Assembly: GCF_036346105.1 (NCBI RefSeq)
Contig: NZ_CP107811.1
Coordinates: forward strand, 6,095,501-6,159,500
Length of the DNA: 64,000 nucleotides
Direction of reading: 5' to 3'
Source of the DNA: Streptomyces sp. NBC_00539
Lineage (GTDB): Bacteria; Actinomycetota; Actinomycetes; Streptomycetales; Streptomycetaceae
Shown here in pieces: positions 26,537-35,570 of the stretch. Within the stretch, counting starts at the first letter, position 1, and each line of letters begins with the position of its first letter. A program made the translations under genes and the position numbers. The notes beneath the pieces are model-generated. The model was not told where the DNA came from. It saw nothing but the letters and a program-made list of their open reading frames with translations, and searched no databases.

Positions 26537-28603
26537 ATGGCGGAGTCCAGACTGATCCAGGGCCGGTACCGGTCGCTCGATCTGATCGGGCGCGGCGGCA
26601 TGGGCGAGGTATGGCGGGCCCGGGACGAATCACTCGGCCGCCAGGTCGCCGTGAAGTGCCTCAAGCCCCTCGGACCCGAGCAGGACACCCACTTCACCCA
26701 GGTGCTGCGCGAACGCTTCCGCCGCGAGGCGCGGGTTGCCGCAGCGCTCCAGCACCGCGGCGTCACCGTGGTCCACGACTTCGGCGACGACAGCGCGGCC
26801 GGCGGCCCCCTCTACCTCGTCATGGAACTCCTGGACGGTCGCAACCTCAGCCAGCTCCTCGCCGACAACGAGTCGCGCCCGCTGCCCGTGGACGTCGTCG
26901 TCGACATCGCCGAACAGATGGCCGCGGCGCTCGGCTACACCCACGACCAGGGCGTCGTCCACCGCGACCTCAAGCCCGCCAACATCATGCGGCTGACCGA
27001 CGGCACCGTGAAGATCTGTGACTTCGGCATCGCCCGCCTCGCCCACGACATCGGCTTCACCGCCAAACTCACCGGCGGCGGCATGGCCATGGGCACCCCG
27101 CACTACATGTCGCCCGAGCAGATCGCCGGCGGCGAGGTCGACCACCGCAGCGACCTCTACTCCCTCGGCTGCGTCCTGTACGAGATCGCCACCGGCGCCC
27201 CGCCCTTCGACCTCGGCGACTCGTGGTCCGTCCTGGTCGGCCACCGCGACACCGCGCCCGTACCGCCGCGCGAACACCGCCCCGAGCTGCCCGAGTACTT
27301 CGACCGGCTCGTCCTCGAACTGCTCGCCAAGCAGCCCGAGGACCGCCCCGGCGACGCCCGCCACCTGCACCGGCGGCTCGTCGAGTACCGCCTCGGCGCC
27401 GGCGGGCCGTCCGGCGCGCAGCCTCCGCTGCCCGACTGGGCCCGGGGGATGACCGCCGGGCGCAAGGCCGGTACCGACGCCCGCCCCGCCAGCGGGGAGT
27501 GGGCCGTGCTCACCGGTTCCTGGACCACTGCCCGGCCCGGCGTGACCCGCCCGATCCAGCGGCCCGACGCCGCCGCCGACCCCCGGCTCACCCTCGCCGT
27601 CGGGCTGCCCCGCGCCGGTGCCCCCGGCGGCGACCAGGAGCACCCCGAGGCGCTCAGCGCCGCCCATGCCCGCGCCTACGCCCTCAGCCGCGCCGGCCGG
27701 CCCGAGCAGGCGCTCGCCGTGTACGCAGCCGTGGCCCGGGGGAGGGCCACGGTGCTGGGGCCCGACCACGGCGACACCCTCGCGGCCCGTCAGGAGGAGG
27801 CGTACGAACTGGGCCGCCTCGGACGTCACCGCGAGGCCTGCGAGATCTACGGTGCGGTGCTCGCCGCCCGTGTCCGCACCGCGGGCCCGCGCCATCCCGA
27901 CACCCTGCTCTGCCGCCACAACCTCGCCTGCGCGCTGGGCGCCCTCGGCCGGTACGAGGACGCCCACCGCACCGCCGCCACGGTCGCGGCGGACCGCGCG
28001 GCCGTGCTCGGCGCCGAACACCCCGACACGCTGCTGACCCGGTACGAGGTCGCGTACGCGCTCGGTCGCCTCGGCCGCTGGGACGAGGCGCTGGCCGGCT
28101 TCCGGCAGGTCGCCGCCGTCCGCGAACGGATCCTGGGCCGCGACCATCCCGACGCCCTGGCCGCCCGCTACGAGACCGGGGTCGCGCTCGGGCGCACCGG
28201 CCGCGCCGTGGAGGCCCTCGACCTGTTCCGCGCCCTGGTGCGCGACCGGACCCGCGCGTACGGCGACACCCACCCCGAGACCCTGCGCGCCCGGCACGTC
28301 CTCGGCGTGAACCTCGGCCGGCTGGACCGCTGGGAGGAGGCGGTGGCCGAGGCGGGCAAGGTCGCGAAGGCGCGGGTCGAGGTGCTGGGCGCGGAGCACC
28401 CGGACACGCTGGTCAGCCGCCGCGAACTCGCCGTCGGACTGGGCCGGCTGGGCCGCTGGCACGAGGCGCTGCCCCTGTACCGGGAACTCTCGGGCATCCG
28501 TGAACGGTCCCTCGGCGAGGGGCACCCCGACACGGTGCTGGCCCACGCCGACGAGGCCTACTGTCTGGAGCGGCTCGGCCAGGTGTGCTACCAAGAGCCA
28601 TGA
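26537..28603 (+). CDS. Soluble Ser/Thr protein kinase with C-terminal TPR repeats
   Basis: A 688-residue protein. The Hanks-type kinase domain (residues about 9-280) has the P-loop LIGRGGMGEVWRA, catalytic Lys40, the HRDLKPAN loop with Asp144, the DFG Asp162, the activation segment ending GTPHYMSPEQ and a YSLGCVLYE helix. A Pro/Gly-rich linker leads to about seven 42-residue TPR_10/12-type repeats (recurring unit like VLGAEHPDTLLTRYEVAYALGRLG) from residue 375 to the end. No transmembrane helix or PASTA domain is present. The stop overlaps the start of the FAD oxidoreductase (ATGA). Confidence 0.93.
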   Translation: MAESRLIQGRYRSLDLIGRGGMGEVWRARDESLGRQVAVKCLKPLGPEQDTHFTQVLRERFRREARVAAALQHRGVTVVHDFGDDSAAGGPLYLVMELLDGRNLSQLLADNESRPLPVDVVVDIAEQMAAALGYTHDQGVVHRDLKPANIMRLTDGTVKICDFGIARLAHDIGFTAKLTGGGMAMGTPHYMSPEQIAGGEVDHRSDLYSLGCVLYEIATGAPPFDLGDSWSVLVGHRDTAPVPPREHRPELPEYFDRLVLELLAKQPEDRPGDARHLHRRLVEYRLGAGGPSGAQPPLPDWARGMTAGRKAGTDARPASGEWAVLTGSWTTARPGVTRPIQRPDAAADPRLTLAVGLPRAGAPGGDQEHPEALSAAHARAYALSRAGRPEQALAVYAAVARGRATVLGPDHGDTLAARQEEAYELGRLGRHREACEIYGAVLAARVRTAGPRHPDTLLCRHNLACALGALGRYEDAHRTAATVAADRAAVLGAEHPDTLLTRYEVAYALGRLGRWDEALAGFRQVAAVRERILGRDHPDALAARYETGVALGRTGRAVEALDLFRALVRDRTRAYGDTHPETLRARHVLGVNLGRLDRWEEAVAEAGKVAKARVEVLGAEHPDTLVSRRELAVGLGRLGRWHEALPLYRELSGIRERSLGEGHPDTVLAHADEAYCLERLGQVCYQEP

Positions 28604-30201
28604 CGACGACCTCGGAGCCCTTCCGGCAGGCGGCCTACGACGTGGTGATCGTGGGCGGCGGCCACAACGGCCTGGTGGCCGCCGCGTACCTGGCCCGCGC
28701 GGGCAAGTCCGTACTGGTCCTCGAACGGCTCGGGCACACCGGTGGCGCCGCCGTCTCCACCCGCCCGTTCGCGGGCATGGACGCCAGACTCTCCCGCTAC
28801 TCCTACCTCGTCTCGCTCCTCCCGGCGAAGATCGTGCGCGACCTGGGCCTGGACTTCGCGGTACGCGGGCGCACGGTCTCCTCGTACACGCCCGTCGAGC
28901 GCGGCGGCCGCGCGGGCGGACTGCTCGTCGGCGGCTCCGAGGCCCGCACGCGGGAATCCTTCGCACGGCTGACCGGCTCCGACCGGGAGTACGAGAGCTG
29001 GCGCGCCTTCTACGCGATGACGGGCCGGCTCGCCCGGAAGGTGTTCCCGACCCTCACCGAGCCGCTGCCCACCCGCGCCGGGCTACGGGCCCGCATCGAC
29101 GACGAGGCCGCCTGGCGGATGCTGTTCGAGGAACCGCTGGGCCGGGCCGTGGAGCACCACTTCGCCGACGACCTCGTGCGCGGCGTGGTGCTGACGGACG
29201 GCCTGATCGGCACCTTCGCCGACGCCCACGACGTCTCCCTCGCGCAGAACCGCTGCTTCCTCTACCACGTCATCGGCGGCGGCACGGGCGACTGGAACGT
29301 CCCCGTCGGCGGTATGGGCGCGCTCACCGACGCCCTCGCGCGGGCCGCGCGGTCGGCGGGGGCGCAGATCCTCACGGGCCACGAGGCGCTGCGGATCGAC
29401 GCGGACGGCACGGCCGCGCCGGCCGAGGTGACGTTCCGGACGCCGACCGGCGAGGGCGCCGTCGCGGGCCGCACGGTGCTGGTGAACGCCTCGCCGCAGG
29501 CCCTCGCGGAACTGCTCCGCGAGACCCCGGCCGCCCCGGCGGAGGGCGCCCAGCTCAAGGTCAACATGCTGCTGCGGCGGCTGCCCCGGCTCAAGGACAC
29601 CTCGGTTGACCCGCGCGAGGCGTTCGGCGGCACCTTCCACATCGCCGAGGGGTACGAGCAGCTCGCACGGGCCTACGCGGAGGCCGCGAGGGGTGAACTG
29701 CCCTCCGTGCCGCCCTCCGAGATCTACTGCCACTCGCTGACGGACCCCTCGATCCTCGGGCCCGAACTCGTGGCGCGCGGCTACCAGACCCTGACCCTGT
29801 TCGGCCTGCACACCCCGGCCCGGCTGTTCGAGAAGGGACACGGCGGCAACACCGTCGCGCGCGAGGTGCTGCTGGCCGGCACCCTGGCCCAGCTCGACGC
29901 GCACCTGGCCGAGCCGCTCACGGAGTGCCTCGCGCTCGACGCGGACGGCCGGCCCTGCATCGAGGCCAAGACCCCGCTCGACCTGGACCGCGAACTGCGC
30001 CTGCCCGGAGGGCACATCTTCCACCGCGACCTGTCGTGGCCCTACGCCGATGAGGGCGCGGGCGATGCGGCGGGCGCGGGCCGTTGGGGCGTGGAGACGG
30101 CCTACCCGAACGTGCTGCTGTGCGGGGCGGGCGCGGTGCGCGGCGGCGGTGTCAGCGGGGTCCCCGGCCACAACGCCGCCATGGCGGTCCTGGGCCGCTG
30201 A
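28600..30201 (+). CDS. CrtI/phytoene-desaturase-like FAD oxidoreductase
   Basis: A 533-residue flavoprotein of the phytoene dehydrogenase/amine-oxidase superfamily (PYROXD2-like). The dinucleotide-binding motif VVIVGGGHNGLVAAAYLARAGK and the ER-GHTGGAAVS stretch come at residues about 9-50. The C-terminus carries GGHIFHRDLSWPYAD and LCGAGAVRGGGVSGVPGHNAA, typical of the family. The substrate is unknown. Its start is fused to the stop of the TPR kinase gene, which implies coupled expression and perhaps phospho-control. Confidence 0.88.
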   Translation: MTTTSEPFRQAAYDVVIVGGGHNGLVAAAYLARAGKSVLVLERLGHTGGAAVSTRPFAGMDARLSRYSYLVSLLPAKIVRDLGLDFAVRGRTVSSYTPVERGGRAGGLLVGGSEARTRESFARLTGSDREYESWRAFYAMTGRLARKVFPTLTEPLPTRAGLRARIDDEAAWRMLFEEPLGRAVEHHFADDLVRGVVLTDGLIGTFADAHDVSLAQNRCFLYHVIGGGTGDWNVPVGGMGALTDALARAARSAGAQILTGHEALRIDADGTAAPAEVTFRTPTGEGAVAGRTVLVNASPQALAELLRETPAAPAEGAQLKVNMLLRRLPRLKDTSVDPREAFGGTFHIAEGYEQLARAYAEAARGELPSVPPSEIYCHSLTDPSILGPELVARGYQTLTLFGLHTPARLFEKGHGGNTVAREVLLAGTLAQLDAHLAEPLTECLALDADGRPCIEAKTPLDLDRELRLPGGHIFHRDLSWPYADEGAGDAAGAGRWGVETAYPNVLLCGAGAVRGGGVSGVPGHNAAMAVLGR

Positions 30202-30205
30202 GCCG

Positions 30206-30658
30206 TTACGCGACCTGCCGCACGGGCTCGATGACCACGATCGGGATCTCGCGGTCCGTCTTGGTCTGGTACTCGTCGTACGCGGGCCAGTGCCCCACCA
30301 TCACGGGCCAGTACGCGGCGCGCTCCTCGGAGGTCGCGGTGCGCGCGGTGCCCTGGACGACCTTCGGGCCGACCTGGACGCGGACCTCGGGGTGGGCCTT
30401 CAGGTTCTTGTACCAGAGCGGGTCCTCGGGGTGGCCGCCCTTGGACGCCACGACGAGGTACCGGCCGTCGGCCTCGCCGTAGATCAGGGGCGTGCGTACG
30501 GGCTTGCCGGAGATCCGGCCGAGGGTGGTGAGGAGCAGGGTCTGGGTCCCGTTCCAGAACTGGCCCTCGGCCCCGTTCGAGCCCACGTACAGCTTGACGT
30601 GGTCCAGCGTCCAGCCGGGCTTGGGGTCGATCGGGTGGTCCCAGTCGATATCGGTCAT
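30206..30658 (-). CDS. Nitroreductase/deazaflavin (F420)-dependent oxidoreductase
   Basis: A 150-residue split-barrel protein of the DDN/F420H2-dependent reductase family. Motifs are LLTTLGRISGKPVRTPLIYGEADGRYLVVASKGG, of which RTPLIYGEADGRYLVVASK binds the cofactor phosphate and isoalloxazine, and PLWYKNLKAHPEVRVQVG. The ATG at 30658 gives the usual size; an ORF extension to 30703 is not family-like. The stop lies five bases from the stop of the convergent FAD oxidoreductase gene. Confidence 0.9.
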   Translation of the reverse strand: MTDIDWDHPIDPKPGWTLDHVKLYVGSNGAEGQFWNGTQTLLLTTLGRISGKPVRTPLIYGEADGRYLVVASKGGHPEDPLWYKNLKAHPEVRVQVGPKVVQGTARTATSEERAAYWPVMVGHWPAYDEYQTKTDREIPIVVIEPVRQVA

Positions 30659-30747
30659 GTTCCTGGCCTGCCTTCGTGTCGGACGGTCAACGAACTTCGG
30701 CAACGAGTCGCAACGCGGACGCGGACGCGTTCATTCCGAACCGACGC

Positions 30748-32718
30748 TCAGTCGGCCGAACGGGTCCATCCCGTGGCCTCCAGGCGGTCCGCGTCGGCCG
30801 GACGGTCCTCGGCGAAGAGCAGGCGGCCGGGCTCGGCGACGCGGATGACGTCGACGTACACGCCGCGCCCCACGTAGCGGCCGGTGGCGGTGTGGCGGAA
30901 GCGCAGCCGCACCTCCCTGCCCGCCCAGGGGGCGAGGGGGGCTTCGAGGCGGTGCCAGATGCGGCCCGACCAGCCGTCGGCGCGGCCCTGGGGCCACGGT
31001 TCGGGCGTGCCGCCGGTGGAGCGCACGGTGGTGAAGGGCAGGGGCTCCCAGGTCCGCCCGTCGGCGGAGGCCTCCAGGTGGACGGCGCCTTCGCCCGGCA
31101 CGGTGTCCCACCACAGGGCGCAGCGCAGCCGGGCGGCCGCGGTTGCGGGCGTGAGCGGGGGGAGGGTGAGGGTGCCCGAGCCGCCCGGGGTGATGCCGGA
31201 GAACCAGGCGGGGCCGCCGTGCCTGGTGCGGACGGGAACGGCGCGGGCGAAGCGGTTGCCCGTGGCGACCCGGGGCGCGCTGCCGGCCCGCCAGGTCCGC
31301 ACGGGGTGCACGGAGTTGCCGAGCAGGATCAGGAAGGAGTCGGTGGAGGGGTCCAGGACCAGGGAGGTGCCGGTGAAGCCGGTGTGGCCCGCGGAGTGCG
31401 GGGTGGCCATGGCGCCCATGTACCAGTGCTGGTAGAGCTCGAATCCCAGGCCGTGGTCGTCCCCGGGGAAGGCGGTGTTGAAGTCGGTGAAGAGCAGCTC
31501 GACGGAGGCGGGGCGCAGGATGCGCTTCCCGGCGTAGACCCCGCCGTCGAGCAGGGCGCGGGCGAGGACGGCCAGGTCCCAGGCGGTGCCGAAGACGCCC
31601 GCGTGGCCGGCGACGCCGCCGAGGGCGTACGCGTTCTCGTCGTGGACCTCGCCCCACACCAGGCCGCGGTCCAGGCCGGACCAGGGCGGACGCTGCACCT
31701 CGGTGGCGGCGGTGGTGCGGCGCCAGGAGAGCGGGGGCCGGTAACGGGTGCGGTGCATCCCGAGCGGAGCGGTGATCTCCTCGTGGAGCAGGGTGTCCAG
31801 TGTGCGGCCGGTGATCCGTTCCAGAAGCAACTGGAGCGTGATGAGGTTCAGGTCGGAGTACCGGTACACCGTCCCCGGGGTGTCCTGCGGTCGCACCGAC
31901 CACAGCAGCCTCAACTGCCCCTCGCGGGTGGACTCCCGGTAGAAGGGCGCCCACGAGCGCATCCCGGAGGTGTGGGTGAGCAGCTGACGGACCGTGATCA
32001 GCTCCTTGCCGCCCCCGGTGAACTCCGGCAGGTACCGCTCCACCGGAGCCTCCAGCTCCAGCCGCCCCCGCTCCATCTGCTGGACGGCCAGCAGGGAGGT
32101 GAACAGCTTCGTGAGCGAGGCCAGGTCGAAGACGGTGTCCTCCGCCATCGCGATCCGTTCGGCCGCGGGGAACTCCCGGACCCGGTCGGTGCGCCCGTCG
32201 TAGTCCGCGTACCGCACCGCGTGGCCCATGGCCCGGTGCAGGGCGACGGTGCGGCCGCGCCCGGCGAGGACGACCGCCCCGGCGTAGTAGGGGTGTTCGG
32301 GGGAGGGGCCGAGGAAGCGCCGGGCCTCCTCCGCCACCCCTTCGAGGTGCTTCTCCAGCAGCCCGGCCTGGCGTGCGGAGCCGTAGCGCAGTCTCAGGCC
32401 CTGGAGGGCGCGCCGCTCGGCCGGGTTGCCGCGGGCGCCGGCGGACCCGGGCAGGGCCGCCTGGAGGACGAGCACCCCGCCGAGTGCGAGCAACCGCGCC
32501 CCGAGCCGTCTGCGGCTGAGCCCGCCCGCGCCGACGCCCGCGCCGACGCCCGCGCCGGCCTCCCGGCCGGCCCCCGCGGTCGGGCCGGCTCCCGCCGCGA
32601 CGGCCGGTGCCGGCGGCGGTGTCGCCCCGCCCGCCGGGCCGCCCGCCGCTCCACCGGCCGCCCCGCCCGCCGGGCCGGGCCCGGTCGTCCCGTCGGGCGC
32701 CCCCGTGAACTCGTCCAT
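30748..32718 (-). CDS. Exported serine hydrolase (class C beta-lactamase fold) with beta-sandwich tail
   Basis: A 656-residue protein. Residues about 5-78 are extreme Gly/Ala/Pro low complexity. A signal-like SRRRLGARLLALGGVLVLQAALPGSAGA follows (quoted core SRRRLGARLLALGG), possibly Tat. The hydrolase domain has the SLTK tetrad (Ser201, Lys204), YRYSDLN as the second motif and SAGHTGFTGTSL as the KTG-equivalent. The C-terminal about 150 residues look like a jelly-roll carbohydrate- or protein-binding domain (VRLRFRHTATGRYVGRGVYVD). Strong AGGAGG upstream supports the ATG. Esterase or D-peptidase activity cannot be decided. Confidence 0.85.
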   Translation of the reverse strand: MDEFTGAPDGTTGPGPAGGAAGGAAGGPAGGATPPPAPAVAAGAGPTAGAGREAGAGVGAGVGAGGLSRRRLGARLLALGGVLVLQAALPGSAGARGNPAERRALQGLRLRYGSARQAGLLEKHLEGVAEEARRFLGPSPEHPYYAGAVVLAGRGRTVALHRAMGHAVRYADYDGRTDRVREFPAAERIAMAEDTVFDLASLTKLFTSLLAVQQMERGRLELEAPVERYLPEFTGGGKELITVRQLLTHTSGMRSWAPFYRESTREGQLRLLWSVRPQDTPGTVYRYSDLNLITLQLLLERITGRTLDTLLHEEITAPLGMHRTRYRPPLSWRRTTAATEVQRPPWSGLDRGLVWGEVHDENAYALGGVAGHAGVFGTAWDLAVLARALLDGGVYAGKRILRPASVELLFTDFNTAFPGDDHGLGFELYQHWYMGAMATPHSAGHTGFTGTSLVLDPSTDSFLILLGNSVHPVRTWRAGSAPRVATGNRFARAVPVRTRHGGPAWFSGITPGGSGTLTLPPLTPATAAARLRCALWWDTVPGEGAVHLEASADGRTWEPLPFTTVRSTGGTPEPWPQGRADGWSGRIWHRLEAPLAPWAGREVRLRFRHTATGRYVGRGVYVDVIRVAEPGRLLFAEDRPADADRLEATGWTRSAD

Positions 32719-32804
32719 CACCGGTCCTCCTGTCCGCCGTCGCGCCTCTCGCAGTATCTGCCCGCGCGGCCCGCGCCTCCCGCACCGACCGGTCCGCAAA
32801 GAAT

Positions 32805-32819
32805 CTGACGCTGCATCAG
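32805..32819. promoter_or_regulatory. CTGAY-N5-RTCAG palindrome upstream of the nitronate monooxygenase operon
   Basis: CTGACGCTGCATCAG is the first of three related 15-bp sites in the window (others at 42678 and 50905). It lies 44 bp before the nitronate monooxygenase start, probably over the promoter, in a divergent spacer. Confidence 0.55.
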
Positions 32820-32863
32820 GAAACCCCTTCCCTCGACCGTCGCGCTGCGGCATCCTCACGCCC

Positions 32864-33982
32864 ATGGAGACGGAGCTGAGCAAGAAACTGGGAGTCGAGC
32901 ACGCCATCTTCGGCTTCACGCCCTTCCCGGCGGTCGCCGCTGCCATCACCCGCGCGGGCGGATTCGGCGTACTCGGCGCCGTCCGCTACACCGCCCCCGA
33001 CGACCTCAAACGCGACCTCGACTGGGTGCAGGCGCACACCGACGGCAAGCCCTACGGCCTCGACGTCGTCATGCCCGCCAAGAAGGCCGTCGACGGCATC
33101 GCCGAAGCCGACATCGAGGCGATGATCCCCGCCGGACACCGCGCCTTCGTCCGCGACACCCTCGCCAAGCACCACGTGCCCGAGCTCGCGGAGGGCGAGG
33201 CATCCGGCTGGCGGATCACCGGCTGGATGGAACGGGTGGCACGGAACCAGCTCGACGTCGCCTTCGACTACCCCATCAAACTCCTGGCGAACGCGCTCGG
33301 TTCCCCTCCCGCCGACGTCATCCGCCGCGCCCACGACCACGGCGTCCTCGTCGCCGCCCTCGCGGGCAGCGCCAAACACGCCCGTCGTCACGCCGAAGCC
33401 GGCATCGACGTCGTCGTCGCCCAGGGCTACGAGGCCGGCGGCCACACCGGGGACATCGCCACGATGGTGCTGGTCCCCGAGATCGCCGAAGCCGTCGCCC
33501 CGCTCCCCGTCCTGGCCGCGGGCGGCATCGGCAGCGGCGAGCAGATCGCCGCGGGCCTGGCCCTCGGCGCCCAGGGCGTCTGGCTCGGCTCCCTCTGGCT
33601 CACCACCACCGAAGCCGACCTGCACTCCCGCGCGCTCACCGCCAAACTCCTCGCCGCCGGCTCCGGCGACACCGTCCGCTCCCGCGCCCTCACCGGCAAG
33701 CCCGCCCGCCAGCTGCGCACCGAGTGGACCGACGCGTGGGACGACCCGGACGGCCCCGGCGCGCTCCCCATGCCGCTCCAGGGCCTGCTGGTCGCCGAGG
33801 CCGTGTCACGGATCCAGAAGTACGAGGTCCAGGCGCTGCTCGGAACCCCGGTCGGCCAGATCGTCGGCCGGATGAACAGCGAACGCAGCGTGCAGGCCGT
33901 CTTCGACGAGCTGACCAGCGGCTTCGAGAGGGCCATCGACCGAATCAACCGCATGGCCGGCCGTCGAACCCGAGAGGCGTGA
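32864..33982 (+). CDS. Nitronate monooxygenase / 2-nitropropane dioxygenase-like flavoprotein
   Basis: A 372-residue FMN TIM-barrel protein. It begins with IFGFTPFPAVAAAITRAGGFGVLGAV. The flavin-phosphate and glycine loops (VVAQGYEAGGHTGDIATMVLVPEI, LAAGGIGSGEQIAAGLALGAQGVWLGS) follow (core QGYEAGGHTGD and AAGGIGSGEQIA). Members oxidise nitronates or act as enoyl-type reductases in lipid and sterol pathways. It is five bases upstream of an acyl-CoA synthetase gene, so an acyl-CoA-linked role is more likely than detoxification. Start chosen at ATG 32864; no good Shine-Dalgarno, so leaderless initiation is possible. Confidence 0.88.
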   Translation: METELSKKLGVEHAIFGFTPFPAVAAAITRAGGFGVLGAVRYTAPDDLKRDLDWVQAHTDGKPYGLDVVMPAKKAVDGIAEADIEAMIPAGHRAFVRDTLAKHHVPELAEGEASGWRITGWMERVARNQLDVAFDYPIKLLANALGSPPADVIRRAHDHGVLVAALAGSAKHARRHAEAGIDVVVAQGYEAGGHTGDIATMVLVPEIAEAVAPLPVLAAGGIGSGEQIAAGLALGAQGVWLGSLWLTTTEADLHSRALTAKLLAAGSGDTVRSRALTGKPARQLRTEWTDAWDDPDGPGALPMPLQGLLVAEAVSRIQKYEVQALLGTPVGQIVGRMNSERSVQAVFDELTSGFERAIDRINRMAGRRTREA

Positions 33983-33987
33983 GCTGC

Positions 33988-35535
33988 ATGACCGAGACCA
34001 ACGGCTTCTGGGCCCAGGCCGCCGCCGAGCCCGACCGCACCGTACTGACCGCCCCCGACGGTGAACAGTGGAGCGCGGGCCGGCTGCACGCCGACGTCAA
34101 CCGGCTCGTCCACGGGTTGCGCGCCGCCGGGATGCGCACCGGCGACTCCTTCGCCGTCGTCCTGCCCAACGGCGTCGAGTTCCTCACCGCCTACCTCGCC
34201 GCCTCACAGGCCGGCTTCTACCTCGTCCCGGTCAACCACCACCTCGTCGGCCCCGAGATCGCCTGGATCGTCGCCGACAGCGGGGCCAAGGTGCTCATCA
34301 CCCACGAGCGCTTCGCCGAGGCCGCCACGGCGGCGGCCGACGAAGCCGGCCTGCCCGCGGGCCACCGCTACGCCGTCGGAGCGGTGGCCGGTTTCCGCCC
34401 CTACGAGGACCTCCTCGCCCCGCACCCCGCCACGCCGCCCGCCGACCGCACCCTCGGCTGGGTCATGAACTACACCTCCGGCACCACCGGCCGGCCGCGC
34501 GGCATCCGTCGCCCGCTGCCCGGGAAGCTCCCCGAGGAGACGTACCTCGGGGGATTCCTCGGCATCTTCGGCATCCGCCCCTTCGACGGCAACGTCCACC
34601 TCGTCTGCTCGCCGCTCTACCACACCGCCGTCCTGCAGTTCGCGGGCGCCGCGCTGCACATCGGGCACCCGCTGGTCCTCATGGACAAGTGGACACCGGC
34701 CGAGATGCTGCGCCTGATCGACCAGTACGCGTGCACCCACACCCACATGGTGCCGACGCAGTTCCACCGCCTGCTCGCACTCCCGCAGGAGACGAAGGAG
34801 GCCTACGACGTCAGCTCCATGCGGCACGCCATCCACGGCGCCGCGCCCTGCCCCGACCACGTCAAGCGGGCGATGATCGACTGGTGGGGCGGGTGCGTGG
34901 AGGAGTACTACGCCGCCAGCGAGGGCGGGGGTGCCTTCGCCACCGCCGAGGACTGGCTGAAGAAGCCCGGAACCGTCGGCAAGGCCTGGCCGATCAGCGA
35001 ACTCGCCGTCTTCGACGACGACGGCAACCGGCTGCCGCCCGGCGAACTCGGAACCGTGTACATCAAGATGAACACCGGCGGTTTCAGCTACCACAAGGAC
35101 GAGGGCAAGACCCGAAAGAACCGCATCGGCGACTTCTTCACCGTCGGCGACCTGGGGCTGATGGACGAGGAGGGGTACCTCTTCCTCCGGGACCGCAAGA
35201 TCGACATGATCATCTCCGGCGGGGTCAACATCTATCCGGCGGAGATCGAATCCGCCCTCCTCACCCACCCGGCGGTCGCGGACGCCGCCGCCTTCGGCAT
35301 CCCGCACGACGACTGGGGCGAGGAGGTCAAGGCCGTCATCGAGCCCGCCGAGGGCTTCGAGGCGGGTGACGCGCTGGCCGCCGAGATCCTGCACCACTGC
35401 GAACGGCAGCTGGCCGCCTACAAGCGCCCCAAGACGGTCGACTTCATCGCGACGATGCCCCGCGATCCCAACGGCAAGCTGTACAAGCGGCGGCTGCGCG
35501 ACCCGTACTGGGAGGGGCGTGAGCGCGCCGTGTGA
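33988..35535 (+). CDS. Acyl-CoA synthetase (ANL superfamily)
   Basis: A 515-residue adenylate-forming ligase. The P-loop motif is MNYTSGTTGRPRGIRRPL, A5 is AASEGGGAFA, A8 includes GDLGLMDEEGYLFLRDRKIDMIISGGVNIYPAEIE (core DRKIDMIISGGVNIYP) and the A10 lysine is in PNGKLYKRRL. It activates a carboxylate as CoA thioester. It forms an operon with the nitronate monooxygenase upstream. The substrate is unknown; the neighbours and the shared CTGAY-N5-RTCAG promoter site point to sterol or branched-chain acids. Confidence 0.9.
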   Translation: MTETNGFWAQAAAEPDRTVLTAPDGEQWSAGRLHADVNRLVHGLRAAGMRTGDSFAVVLPNGVEFLTAYLAASQAGFYLVPVNHHLVGPEIAWIVADSGAKVLITHERFAEAATAAADEAGLPAGHRYAVGAVAGFRPYEDLLAPHPATPPADRTLGWVMNYTSGTTGRPRGIRRPLPGKLPEETYLGGFLGIFGIRPFDGNVHLVCSPLYHTAVLQFAGAALHIGHPLVLMDKWTPAEMLRLIDQYACTHTHMVPTQFHRLLALPQETKEAYDVSSMRHAIHGAAPCPDHVKRAMIDWWGGCVEEYYAASEGGGAFATAEDWLKKPGTVGKAWPISELAVFDDDGNRLPPGELGTVYIKMNTGGFSYHKDEGKTRKNRIGDFFTVGDLGLMDEEGYLFLRDRKIDMIISGGVNIYPAEIESALLTHPAVADAAAFGIPHDDWGEEVKAVIEPAEGFEAGDALAAEILHHCERQLAAYKRPKTVDFIATMPRDPNGKLYKRRLRDPYWEGRERAV

Positions 35536-35570
35536 CGCAGGGGGGTGACGGTTCTGGCAAGTTGGCCGAC

